A DNA stretch of 64,000 nt, from positions 186,001-250,000 of the forward strand of contig NZ_BAABAY010000007.1 in the NCBI RefSeq assembly GCF_039537665.1, in the 5' to 3' direction. The DNA is from Gaetbulibacter_A aestuarii (GTDB taxonomy: Bacteria > Bacteroidota > Bacteroidia > Flavobacteriales > Flavobacteriaceae). Of the stretch, positions 25,642 through 34,423 are shown one piece after another. The translations under genes and the position numbers were made by a program. The first letter of the stretch is position 1. Each line of letters starts with the position of its first letter. The notes below the pieces were generated by a model, which made no database searches, had not been told where the DNA came from, and worked only from the letters and a program-made list of their open reading frames with translations.

Positions 25642-27006
25642 TTGTACGCAATATTAGACATAGAAACGACAGGTGGAAAGTATAATGAAGAGGGTATCAC
25701 TGAAATTGCTATTTACAAATTTGATGGGCATGAGGTGGTCGATCAATTTATTAGCTTAGTCAACCCTGAGCGCGAAATACAACCTTTTGTGGTTAACCTT
25801 ACCGGTATTAACAACACCATGCTTCATAGTGCTCCCAAATTTTATGAAGTTGCAAAACGTATCGTCGAGATTACTGAAGACTGCATTCTGGTAGCACACA
25901 ATGCTCAATTTGACTATCGTATTTTATCTACGGAATTCAAACGTTTAGGTTTTGATTATGACCGACGATCATTATGTACCGTAGAATTGTCTAAAAAATT
26001 AATTCCCGGGCAGGATTCTTACAGTCTGGGGAAATTGGTACGCTCCTTAGGCATACCTGTAACCGATCGTCACCGAGCCTCTGGTGATGCTATTGCAACG
26101 GTAAAACTCTTCAAACTTTTATTAAGCAAGGATACCGATAAACAAATTGTAAGCGATGCGGTAAGATTGAATCCAAAAAGACAATTAGAACCGAGACATA
26201 TTGATATCATTGCTGAAATGCCCTCTGTAACAGGTGTTTATTACATGCATGACGAAGCCGGAAAGATCCTTTATATTGGTAAAAGTAACAACATTAAAAA
26301 AAGGATCAATCAGCACTTCACAGGAACCGATAGAAAATCAAAAAAGATTCAGGCGAAGGTTACGGAAGTTACCTACGAAGCTACAGGTAGCGAGCTCGTG
26401 GCCTTGCTTAAAGAAAGTGAAGAAATAAAACGCGTAAAACCTATATTTAATCGGGCTTTACGCCGCAGTATATTTACTCACGCCTTATACAGTTTTGAGG
26501 ACGAGGAAGGCTATATTAATTTAAAAATAGACGCTGCAGATGGTAGAAAAAAACCCATTACTACCTTTAGCAACCGTATGAGTGGTAAAAGTTTTTTAAG
26601 TAAAGCTGTCGAGGATTATAACTTATGCCAGAAATTAGTGGGACTCTACAAAACAAAATCAAGTTGTTTTAAATACGAGATCAAAGAGTGCCATGGCGCG
26701 TGTATTGGCGAAGAATCTATAGAATCATACAATGAACGTGTAAAAGCCTTGATAGAAAAAAACAGTTACGCAAATAAAAATATGGTGATCATCGATAAAG
26801 GACGTGATGTTGATGAACGCAGTGCTATATTAATTGAAAATGGTGTTTTTAAGGGGTTGGGATTTTTCAACCTCAATTATCAGATAACTAATATTAAGGT
26901 TTTAGAATCCATAATAACACCAATGAAAAATAACCGTCATACACAGCACATCATTCAAAGTTATCTTAGAAGGAATAAACGTCTAAAGTGTATTTCATTG
27001 GATTAA
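25642..27006 (+). CDS. DnaQ-like exonuclease fused to GIY-YIG (UvrC/Cho-like) nuclease
   Basis: A 454-residue two-nuclease protein. Residues about 1-160 form a DEDD 3'-5' exonuclease of the epsilon type (DIETTGG, NAQFDYRIL, HRASGDAIAT). Residues about 195-275 form a GIY-YIG domain (GVYYMHDEAGKILYIGKS, then NIKKRINQH), with a Cho/UvrC-like remainder and a Cys-rich CFKYEIKECHGACIG segment. The pair suggests a repair nuclease that nicks and trims, like the Cho-type proteins. The only start giving the complete DIETT motif is a TTG at 25642; homologues I recall begin MYAI... at this very position. It is last in the hbd-DUF1015-yggS operon. Confidence 0.9.
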   Translation: MYAILDIETTGGKYNEEGITEIAIYKFDGHEVVDQFISLVNPEREIQPFVVNLTGINNTMLHSAPKFYEVAKRIVEITEDCILVAHNAQFDYRILSTEFKRLGFDYDRRSLCTVELSKKLIPGQDSYSLGKLVRSLGIPVTDRHRASGDAIATVKLFKLLLSKDTDKQIVSDAVRLNPKRQLEPRHIDIIAEMPSVTGVYYMHDEAGKILYIGKSNNIKKRINQHFTGTDRKSKKIQAKVTEVTYEATGSELVALLKESEEIKRVKPIFNRALRRSIFTHALYSFEDEEGYINLKIDAADGRKKPITTFSNRMSGKSFLSKAVEDYNLCQKLVGLYKTKSSCFKYEIKECHGACIGEESIESYNERVKALIEKNSYANKNMVIIDKGRDVDERSAILIENGVFKGLGFFNLNYQITNIKVLESIITPMKNNRHTQHIIQSYLRRNKRLKCISLD

Positions 27007-27280
27007 ATTTCAAATTTATTTTTGATTATTTCTTACCTCCATTTATTGCTTTATTAGATTGATTTTCAGCATTTTTTACAAAGGAATTAAAATTAATGCT
27101 TAAAATTTCAGCCATTGAAAAACACCCTATTGAAATCAAAAGTTGTTACATTTTGCAATAAAACACTATATTTAAATGCTAAAGATTTTTCATCTTTTCA
27201 TATCAGATAAGTTCTATATTTCAATTTCAATAAAAATAAATATTCTGATATATTTAGACTAAAAACCAACTAAACCAACC
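27007..27280. other. AT-rich intergenic region
   Basis: 274 bp without a convincing gene. It holds several AT-rich near matches to a -7 box (TATATTTA at 27167-27174). On the minus strand a 29-codon open frame (27026-27115) ends in NGGKK; see findings. No terminator hairpin was seen. Confidence 0.5.
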
Positions 27281-29242
27281 ATGAAAACTTTTTATTTCTC
27301 CCTAAGTCTACTCCTAATCAGCTTTTTAGTTATGGGTCAAACCCCTGAAGAATTCAATTATCGCGTTTCATTGAGCGACATTAATTTGACGCATTATGAA
27401 AAGGATTCTACTGCTAATGCCCTGGTTCTTTTTGAAAGTGGAAAAAGCTATGTTGATAATAAAGAATATGACCTGAATACGGAGGTTAAATACAAGATCA
27501 AAATATTTAATAAGGAAGGTTTTGATGAAGCTAATGTTCAGGTTTTACTATATAAAGGCGATAGCCGACACTACGAAAAAATTAAAGATATAACAGCAAC
27601 TACGTATAACCTGGAAAATGGTAAAGTAGAAAAATACCAGTTGGATAAAAATGATATTTTTAAAGAAGAATACGATGAGAAACGAACACTTGTAAAATTT
27701 ACATTACCGCATATTAAAGAAGGATCGGTAATCACCTATTCCTACAAAGTGATCTCCCCGTATTTTTTTAATTATTACCCCTGGAATTTTCAAGGTGATA
27801 TCCCAAAACTTTACAGCGAATATCAAGCAAGCATACCCGCAAACTGGGAATACAATATTAAACTTACAGGTGCTCAAAAACTATTAATTAACAAGAGTGA
27901 TGTTGAAAAAGATTGTTTACGTTACATCTCCGGCGCCTCAGCTGGTTGTTTTAAGGCTTTCTATGCCATGAAAGATATTCCCGCTTTTGTAGATGAAGAT
28001 TATATGACCAGCGAATCAAATTATCGCGCCGGAATAAGCTATGAACTAAAAGAATTTAAAGGTTTTGATGGTACAGTAACAAAATATACCAAGTCTTGGG
28101 ATGCCGTTGATAATGAAGTAAAGACCGATCAGAACATTGGAAGACAACTTAAAAAATCTGTTGATGCCAAAGATCTTTTAAGTTCCGGTATACTGTCTGA
28201 GCCTGATGCTCTAAAACGTGCTAAAGCTATTTACAAATACGTGCAGAACAATTATACCTGGGATGGCCATACTCGAATTTTTTCAGAAACCGATGTCAAG
28301 GATCTCGTAAAGAATAGATCCGGTAATATTGGATCCATTAATATTCTTTTACATAATCTACTCGAAGAAGCGGATATCACTGTAAAACCTGTTTTGGTCT
28401 CTACCCGGCAAAACGGATTTCCTACTAAATTATATCCGGTATTATCCGATTTTAATTATATCATTATTCAAGCTACTATAAACGGGAAAAACTATTTGCT
28501 GGATGCCTCAGATAAGTTCAACGCTTTTGGCTATTTACCCTTTCGATGTTTGAATCAGTACGGTCGATTAATGGATTTTGATCATGGCAGTCAGTGGATC
28601 GATCTTAATCCGAAAAGCACCTCTGTAATGATGTACCAGGTAGATGTTGATTTTGATGATGATCTCGGTTTTGTTGGTGAAGTTTCAGGAAAAAGTAAAG
28701 GTTATTTGGCAATGAATTTAAGTGAATCCTATTATCCTAATCCGGATCAATATGTTGAAAAGCTACAAAACACCTCACCATTCATAGAAATTTATGATTA
28801 TGAAGTACCCGATCAGAATGAATCCGATGACACTTTTGAAGAATCCTTTAAAGTTGAGTACAACCCTGAAAACACCGGTGATCTGGTTTATATAAATCCA
28901 TTCATTATCCGGTGGTGGAATGAAAATCCCTTTAAACTTCAGGAACGCAGTTATCCTATTGATTTCGGTTACAAGAAAAGTTTCATGTACATTTATAAAT
29001 TAAACCTTGGTGAGGCCTATACCGTTGAAAGCAATTTAAAAGAAACCATTGTAACGCTTCCAAATAATGCCGGTCGCCTGGCCTTATCGAGTAAAGTTCT
29101 AGGGAATACCATTAATCTTACCATGCGTGTTGATTTTAAGGAATCGCTCTATGCTCCTGAATTCTATCCTTATTTGAAAAAATTCCTAAGTAAAATTGTA
29201 GACATCCAAAAAAATTCGGTTCTTGTACTAAAGAAAGTTTAA
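27281..29242 (+). CDS. Exported DUF3857 / transglutaminase-like protein
   Basis: A 653-residue protein with a signal peptide (about 1-19, ending VMGQ). The N-terminal half is a DUF3857-type beta domain (YKIKIFNKEGFDEANV, KFTLPHIKEGSVITYSYK). A transglutaminase-like domain follows around residues 300-420 (AKAIYKYVQNNYTW). The usual catalytic Cys at the start of that domain's core helix is not evident: the sequence reads RSGNIGSINILLHNLL, where active homologues have a Cys near GSC/GNC. It may thus be a non-catalytic relative. The C-terminal part is beta-rich. Such proteins are widespread in Bacteroidota with no assigned role. Confidence 0.82.
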   Translation: MKTFYFSLSLLLISFLVMGQTPEEFNYRVSLSDINLTHYEKDSTANALVLFESGKSYVDNKEYDLNTEVKYKIKIFNKEGFDEANVQVLLYKGDSRHYEKIKDITATTYNLENGKVEKYQLDKNDIFKEEYDEKRTLVKFTLPHIKEGSVITYSYKVISPYFFNYYPWNFQGDIPKLYSEYQASIPANWEYNIKLTGAQKLLINKSDVEKDCLRYISGASAGCFKAFYAMKDIPAFVDEDYMTSESNYRAGISYELKEFKGFDGTVTKYTKSWDAVDNEVKTDQNIGRQLKKSVDAKDLLSSGILSEPDALKRAKAIYKYVQNNYTWDGHTRIFSETDVKDLVKNRSGNIGSINILLHNLLEEADITVKPVLVSTRQNGFPTKLYPVLSDFNYIIIQATINGKNYLLDASDKFNAFGYLPFRCLNQYGRLMDFDHGSQWIDLNPKSTSVMMYQVDVDFDDDLGFVGEVSGKSKGYLAMNLSESYYPNPDQYVEKLQNTSPFIEIYDYEVPDQNESDDTFEESFKVEYNPENTGDLVYINPFIIRWWNENPFKLQERSYPIDFGYKKSFMYIYKLNLGEAYTVESNLKETIVTLPNNAGRLALSSKVLGNTINLTMRVDFKESLYAPEFYPYLKKFLSKIVDIQKNSVLVLKKV

Positions 29243-29257
29243 GTGGTTTTACACTAA

Positions 29258-30106
29258 ATGGCATCCAAAGCAAATAACCAAAACTGGAGGGAAAAACTTC
29301 ATGAGATCATATATGAGGCAGACACCCCTGCCGGAAAGTTGTTCGATGTTATACTCCTGATTGTTATCGTAGCCAGTATCCTAATTGTGATGTTGGAAAG
29401 TATCAAAGGCTTCGGTACGCGACATTACAACATATTAAACTGGGCAGAATGGATAATCACCATTTTGTTCTCTTTGGAATATGTTGCTCGTATAATTTGC
29501 GTTAAAAAACCCTTCAAATACATTTTTAGCTTTTATGGGATCATCGATTTTTTATCGACGGTACCCAAATACATTTCCTTCTTTTTTGGGGGTATCCATG
29601 CCCTGGCGGCTTTGCGAGCTCTGCGCCTTTTGCGTGTTTTCAGAATCTTAAAACTCGCCCGATATTTGGGTGCTTCAAAAAATTTAGTAAATGCATTAAA
29701 AGCCAGTAAGGCAAAAATTTTTGTATTCCTATTCGTCGTCCTTATTGTATCCATCATTCTGGGTACCATCATGTATATGGTGGAAGGTGAAGAAAATGGC
29801 TTTACCAACATCCCTAAAAGTGTGTATTGGTGCATTGTAACTTTAACCACAGTAGGATTTGGCGATATTGCACCGCAAACACCTCTTGGACAGTTTATTG
29901 CTTCTTTGGTAATGATCCTTGGTTACGGTATTATCGCGGTACCGACAGGCATTGTTTCTGCCGAATATACCAGCCAGAAAAATAAAGACACATCGGTACC
30001 AGATGTCAATTTAAATACCCAATCGTGTAGTAATTGTTCAGCTGGAAATCATCGGGATAACGCCGAATATTGTTACAATTGCGGTTATAAATTAAATCAT
30101 GGATAA
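29258..30106 (+). CDS. Voltage-gated potassium channel with C-terminal zinc ribbon
   Basis: A 282-residue six-helix ion channel. S4 carries regularly spaced basic residues (RALRLLRVFRILKLAR), so it is voltage-sensing. The pore loop has the potassium filter TVGFGD, and S6 follows (MILGYGIIAVPTGIV). The cytosolic tail holds two CxxC pairs, Cys257/Cys260 and Cys272/Cys275, a short zinc-ribbon-like knuckle, in place of the long regulatory domains of many channels. The gene overlaps miaA by 8 bp and follows the DUF3857 gene by 15 bp. Zinc binding is inferred from the Cys pattern and could instead sense redox state. Confidence 0.9.
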   Translation: MASKANNQNWREKLHEIIYEADTPAGKLFDVILLIVIVASILIVMLESIKGFGTRHYNILNWAEWIITILFSLEYVARIICVKKPFKYIFSFYGIIDFLSTVPKYISFFFGGIHALAALRALRLLRVFRILKLARYLGASKNLVNALKASKAKIFVFLFVVLIVSIILGTIMYMVEGEENGFTNIPKSVYWCIVTLTTVGFGDIAPQTPLGQFIASLVMILGYGIIAVPTGIVSAEYTSQKNKDTSVPDVNLNTQSCSNCSAGNHRDNAEYCYNCGYKLNHG

Positions 30107-31004
30107 GGTACTCATTTCCATTGTTGGACCTACTGCAATTGGCAAGACCAGGCTGAGTATCCTTTTGGCCAATTACTTTAAAACCGAGATTATTTCTGCT
30201 GATTCAAGGCAGTTTTTCAAGGAAATGCAAATTGGAACTGCTGCGCCTACGGCGGAAGAACGAGCTGCAGCACCACACCATTTTATTCATCACAAATCTA
30301 TAAAAGACAATTATAATGTTGGTGCTTTTGAAAGAGACGCTTTGGAATGTCTCGATTCTCTTTTTAAAAAACACAACGTTGTAATTATGGTTGGAGGCTC
30401 GGGACTTTACGTTGATGCGGTAACCAAAGGTTTGGATGATTTTCCTGATGTTGATCCGGAAATTCGTGAAAATCTAAATGAAATCCTTCAAAAGGAAGGT
30501 TTAAAAACACTACAAGAACAATTAAAAACCCTGGATCCAAAAAGTTATGAAAATATCGCCATCGATAATCCGCATCGGGTTATTAGAGCCTTAGAAATTT
30601 GTATCGGAACAGACAAACCCTATAGTTCATTTCTAAAAAATAAAACAAATGAACGCCCATTTAAAACCATAACCATAGGTTTAACAGCGGAAAGGAAACT
30701 TATTTATGACCGAATCAATAAACGTGTTGATTTGATGATGGATGAAGGTTTATTAAATGAAGTAAAGGCTTTAGAGACATTTAAATCAGAAAATGCCTTG
30801 AATACGGTAGGTTACAAGGAAATCTTTAAGTATTTGGAAGGTGATTGGGATTTGGAGACTGCGGTAAGTGAAATCAAAAAAAATAGTCGGCATTTTGCAA
30901 AACGACAACTAACCTGGTTTAAAAGAAATGAAGCTACGCTGTGGTTCGATCACGATACAAATCCGGAGCAGATCATGGCGCGAATTGAACAGGAATTGTC
31001 CTGA
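30099..31004 (+). CDS. miaA: tRNA dimethylallyltransferase
   Basis: Transfers an isopentenyl group from dimethylallyl diphosphate to A37 of tRNAs reading UNN codons. It has 301 residues. The P-loop GPTAIGKT is at 10-17, then SADSRQFFKEMQIGTA, the VGGSGLYVDAV segment, DNPHRVIRALEI, NTVGYKEI and HFAKRQLTWFKR. All are standard MiaA features. Its ATG lies inside the channel gene (8-bp overlap), implying coupled translation. Confidence 0.96.
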   Translation: MDKVLISIVGPTAIGKTRLSILLANYFKTEIISADSRQFFKEMQIGTAAPTAEERAAAPHHFIHHKSIKDNYNVGAFERDALECLDSLFKKHNVVIMVGGSGLYVDAVTKGLDDFPDVDPEIRENLNEILQKEGLKTLQEQLKTLDPKSYENIAIDNPHRVIRALEICIGTDKPYSSFLKNKTNERPFKTITIGLTAERKLIYDRINKRVDLMMDEGLLNEVKALETFKSENALNTVGYKEIFKYLEGDWDLETAVSEIKKNSRHFAKRQLTWFKRNEATLWFDHDTNPEQIMARIEQELS

Positions 31005-32501
31005 TTACTCCAGCGTAACCTCACTAAATTTTGAGTCGATCAAAATGGTTTTATTACTATTCATTTTTTCATTGGAATAGGAAGAAACTGAAGGATCTAA
31101 AGGTGATGCTTCCGAATTTAAAAACTTAGAACGGGTTCCTTTATAACTCAAAAGATAGTCTACTTGAGGTAACGCAACAAACGACTCGCTGTTTTCAAGA
31201 GTTAAATTTAAATTCGTAAAATCATTACTGATATTTGAGATTTCTAAATCCCCGATATTACTTTCAATAACGGCGTTACCATTAAAATTATCAATTTTTA
31301 CACTGGACGTGTTCGCGGTTAGCATCAGGTTCTTAACCAGATCGAGTTTGGCGTCTTTTACATAATTCAAATGTAATTCTCCTAAATTCCAGGTTTTTAC
31401 ATAAACCGGAGAATAAGAGGCATTAATGGAAGTCTTGCTTCCATTAATGCTCTCAGCTGTTAGTTTTGAATAGGTAAGATCAGCCCTCAGATCGTCGATG
31501 TTGGAGGCAAACTCCAAAGCACCATGACGCACATCAAGTTTTAATTTAGCGTCTTTTGGCATTCTGATCTTTATGGTCTTTTTAATTTTACTTTTAGAAG
31601 GATCCAGGCTTTGAGTTCGCATCATGGCACGTTGTTTATGACGTAAATCCTCTTGTTTTTCACGTAATTTGGCTCTGGCCTCATGAGCTTTGGCTCGTTC
31701 CTCCGCTTGAGCTTCCATGCGTTTAGCCTTCTCCTCCATTTGTTGAGCATAGCGCTCACCCAATTCCTCCATTTTTTTACCATACTTTTCTTCAAATTCT
31801 TTTCCGAATTTCTCACCCCATTCTTCCATTTGCTTACCGTATTTTTCTTCAAATTCCTTTCCATACTTTTCACCCCAGGCTTCCATTTTCTTCACGTAAT
31901 CGTCGTTATAAACGGATCCTACGCGCTTACGATACTCTTCCAAATATTTGTCACCATCCTTTTTGTAAGCTTCATAATCGAAACTCATACTTTCAGCTCC
32001 TTCAGGTAGTTCAGGAAGCGGTGGCATAGGTGGCATGGGTGGCATGGGTGGCATGTTCGCCATTTCAGGCATCGGTGGAATCTCAACATTAAAGTCAAGA
32101 TTTTGAAGATCGGCTAATTCAAATTTTAGCTCTTCCATAACTTTTGAAACGGCCTCGTTAATTTCAGCATTGTTTCTCAAATGCCACATGGGGCCATCTC
32201 CCTTTGTAGTAATGGTGATCTTGTTGGAATTGGCATCAATGTCGATGTTCCATTCATCAGCTACTTTCTGGAGTTCCTCTTTACTCACATTATCTCCGGT
32301 AACATAAGCTTCAATACTCACCGTATTCTTGTTCCATGTATCGAAAATAATATTGGTGTAACTGGTGTTCAGGTCGATAGCTACATTTTTGTCTGCCTTT
32401 AAAGATTTTGAGGTCTTAGAGACTTTTTCCTGACTAAACCCTGTGGTCGCCAGCAAAAAGCACAGCACCAGGTGCGATAATTTAATTACATTCTGTTTCA
32501 T
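31005..32501 (-). CDS. Exported DUF4097-like protein with Pro-Met tract and charged coiled coil
   Basis: A 498-residue exported protein (signal peptide about 1-23, ending GFSQ). Residues 25-140 and 305-498 look like a beta-helix/DUF4097-type adhesin fold that often accompanies ECF sigma systems in Bacteroidota. Between them lie a PPM repeat tract (about 151-164) and a long charged helix (about 175-295) with two near-identical 19-residue repeats at 206-224 and 225-243, whose aromatic/Met residues fall every 3-4 positions. It is encoded 11 bp after the anti-sigma-like gene and is the last gene of the sigma operon, so is probably a regulator or output of that system. It abuts miaA with no gap, convergently. 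Confidence 0.75.
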   Translation of the reverse strand: MKQNVIKLSHLVLCFLLATTGFSQEKVSKTSKSLKADKNVAIDLNTSYTNIIFDTWNKNTVSIEAYVTGDNVSKEELQKVADEWNIDIDANSNKITITTKGDGPMWHLRNNAEINEAVSKVMEELKFELADLQNLDFNVEIPPMPEMANMPPMPPMPPMPPLPELPEGAESMSFDYEAYKKDGDKYLEEYRKRVGSVYNDDYVKKMEAWGEKYGKEFEEKYGKQMEEWGEKFGKEFEEKYGKKMEELGERYAQQMEEKAKRMEAQAEERAKAHEARAKLREKQEDLRHKQRAMMRTQSLDPSKSKIKKTIKIRMPKDAKLKLDVRHGALEFASNIDDLRADLTYSKLTAESINGSKTSINASYSPVYVKTWNLGELHLNYVKDAKLDLVKNLMLTANTSSVKIDNFNGNAVIESNIGDLEISNISNDFTNLNLTLENSESFVALPQVDYLLSYKGTRSKFLNSEASPLDPSVSSYSNEKMNSNKTILIDSKFSEVTLE

Positions 32502-32512
32502 TTTTTGATTGT

Positions 32513-33103
32513 TTAAATTGATTTATGATTTTGATTTAATTCTGAATCAGTGTTCAGTATTTTTACTTGCTCTCGAAGCCGATATAATAGATTCAATCGC
32601 CATTTTAAATTGTCAATCAAAGCATTAACCGTTAGTTCTGAAAGCCCTGAGGTCTCGAGTTCTTGAGATAATCGTTTGTATTCTTTATCCAAAGTGGCTA
32701 TCTGTTCCAGATAATCATCATAAAGCTCTTTGGTTTCGGGAGTTGGTTTTATTTTAGACAACTCTAAACTGATACTTGCCAAATAATAATTTTCAACTTT
32801 TTTCAGATCTGGAGACACACTTCCAAGCCCTGAATTATTATTTGAAATATTGGTTGTATTCGTATTGGCTATTGTGTTAGGAACAGGCTTTGGGTCATGC
32901 TTAAAAAAGGTATAACCACCAAAGCTCAAACCTAAGATGACAACAACACTAGCGGCAATTTGCATCCAGGACCAATAAGACCCCGATTTCTTCTCAGGCA
33001 AGGCCTTATCTAATTTTTCAAGAAAACGCTTTTCATGATGCTTTGGCATTTTCTCCTGCGACAGGTTGTCGTTCTTAAATAATTCTCTAATATCTTGTGC
33101 CAT
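32513..33103 (-). CDS. Probable anti-sigma factor, single-pass membrane protein
   Basis: 196 residues. An acidic and basic cytosolic N-terminus (about 1-44) precedes a membrane helix (about 47-66), then a Asn/Thr-rich linker and a periplasmic helical part with YLEQIATLDKEYKRL. That is the usual layout of a single-pass anti-sigma factor. Its start overlaps the ECF sigma gene by 17 bp, the classic sigma/anti-sigma arrangement. No zinc-finger (ZAS) motif is present, so it is of the non-ZAS type. Binding to the sigma factor is inferred. Confidence 0.7.
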   Translation of the reverse strand: MAQDIRELFKNDNLSQEKMPKHHEKRFLEKLDKALPEKKSGSYWSWMQIAASVVVILGLSFGGYTFFKHDPKPVPNTIANTNTTNISNNNSGLGSVSPDLKKVENYYLASISLELSKIKPTPETKELYDDYLEQIATLDKEYKRLSQELETSGLSELTVNALIDNLKWRLNLLYRLREQVKILNTDSELNQNHKSI

Positions 33104-33638
33104 TTTTTTTAGATTTTAATAGGTCTTGTAATTTTACTTTTCCTCGTGATAACTGGGTTCTTGAAGCGACTTCAGAAATGTTCAAAATTTCAGATATTTC
33201 CTGATGATCGTAACCTTCAATTAAGTACAACATCACTACATATTGGTATTTATCGGGCAATGCTTCAATAGCTTCCTTAACATCTTCAAGGGTTAAATGA
33301 TCTTCCACCATCCAATTATCCTGAGTATCTGTATCCACGGCTTTTAAATGCACATCTTCCAGATCTACGAAACGTTGTTTTTTAGCTTTTAAAAAATCAA
33401 TACTCTTGTTCACCACGATACGTTTTAACCAGGCTCCAAAAGTCACTTCAGCTTTATATTGATGCAGCTTGGTAAAGGCTTTTATAAAGGCTTCCTGAAC
33501 AACATCTTCCGCTTCAGCGGCATCTTTTACAAACCGTTTTGCAACAATATACATCCCGTCACAATACTGATTATACAATTGTAATTGTGCTTTTCGGTTA
33601 TTCTGTTTGCACTTTTCAATGATGTCTACCTGAAACAT
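33087..33638 (-). CDS. ECF-type RNA polymerase sigma factor
   Basis: A 183-residue sigma-70 family factor of the extracytoplasmic-function group. Region 2 spans about 22-90 (AEAEDVVQEAFIKAF, TFGAWLKRIVVNKSIDFLK) and region 4 about 120-175 (EAIEALPDKYQYVVMLYLIEGYDHQEISEILNIS, cut to LSRGKVKL at the end). It is first in an operon with the overlapping anti-sigma-like gene and the repeat-rich exported protein gene. The sigma would direct a stress response when released. Its own promoter could not be identified. Confidence 0.94.
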   Translation of the reverse strand: MFQVDIIEKCKQNNRKAQLQLYNQYCDGMYIVAKRFVKDAAEAEDVVQEAFIKAFTKLHQYKAEVTFGAWLKRIVVNKSIDFLKAKKQRFVDLEDVHLKAVDTDTQDNWMVEDHLTLEDVKEAIEALPDKYQYVVMLYLIEGYDHQEISEILNISEVASRTQLSRGKVKLQDLLKSKKNGTRY

Positions 33639-33799
33639 GTAAAGCTACTTTTGGTCTAAGTTAGTCTATTCTTAAAGACGATATAAAAATTAAAGTGTTG
33701 CAATTTTTTCAAAAAAATATAACAAGAAAAATTATTGTACGTTTGCATTTTAGTAATTATCACATTTAAAGTATCTTTATAACTGAATAAAAAGTTAAT

Positions 33800-34360
33800 A
33801 TGAACACCCTTTTAAAACGTATCCTAATTGTACTCTCCATCATTGCATTAGGATTATTTTTGTACTCTGTTTTTGTTGAAAATATATTTTCTCCCCGTTT
33901 AAGTCCAAAAGATACTGTGAAGTTTGAGATGAATGATCTAAAGCTTAAAGTGTTTTATAATCGCCCATATAAAAGAGATCGAAAAATATTTGGTGGACTT
34001 GTTCCTTATGATCAGGTTTGGCGAACCGGGGCGAATGAAGCCACCACCTTTGAAACTAATCAGGACCTTCAAATATTAGGTATGCGCCTTCCGGCAGGAA
34101 AATATACGTTATGGACCGTTCCAAAAGAAGAAACCTGGACCATATTATTCAATTCGAAACAATACGAATGGGGTGTAGATTCTGAAATGCGCCCGATGTG
34201 GGATCCTAATTATGATGTGCTTACCGTAGAAATTCCTGTAGAACATATGGATCATGTGGTTGAGCAATTTACTATTGGTTTTGATAATTCTACCGGAAAA
34301 CTGTATCTCACCATGGCCTGGGATCAAACCAAAATCTCAATTCCTCTGAAACATAAATAG
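33800..34360 (+). CDS. DUF2911 membrane-anchored or exported protein
   Basis: A 186-residue protein with one N-terminal hydrophobic segment (about 8-26), either an anchor or an uncleaved signal. The rest is a DUF2911 domain: YDQVWRTGANEATTF, LPAGKYTLWTVPKEETWTILF and the closing LTMAWDQTKISIPL are family signatures. DUF2911 proteins are common in Bacteroidota and have no known activity. It is monocistronic, divergent from the sigma gene across 161 AT-rich bp. Confidence 0.85.
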   Translation: MNTLLKRILIVLSIIALGLFLYSVFVENIFSPRLSPKDTVKFEMNDLKLKVFYNRPYKRDRKIFGGLVPYDQVWRTGANEATTFETNQDLQILGMRLPAGKYTLWTVPKEETWTILFNSKQYEWGVDSEMRPMWDPNYDVLTVEIPVEHMDHVVEQFTIGFDNSTGKLYLTMAWDQTKISIPLKHK

Positions 34361-34423
34361 TATTTCTCCTGCTTCATTTTTGCTTTTAAAATAATATTGT
34401 ACATTTATTAAAAACAGGCATAA

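Noticed and set aside
31005..32501. Assembly or frameshift artefact in the Pro-Met and charged repeat region
   Set aside because: The frame is continuous, has a signal peptide, and the repeats show varied codons, so it is a real protein.
34145..34327. 60-codon minus-strand frame within the DUF2911 gene
   Set aside because: Antisense shadow of a conserved gene, no domain.
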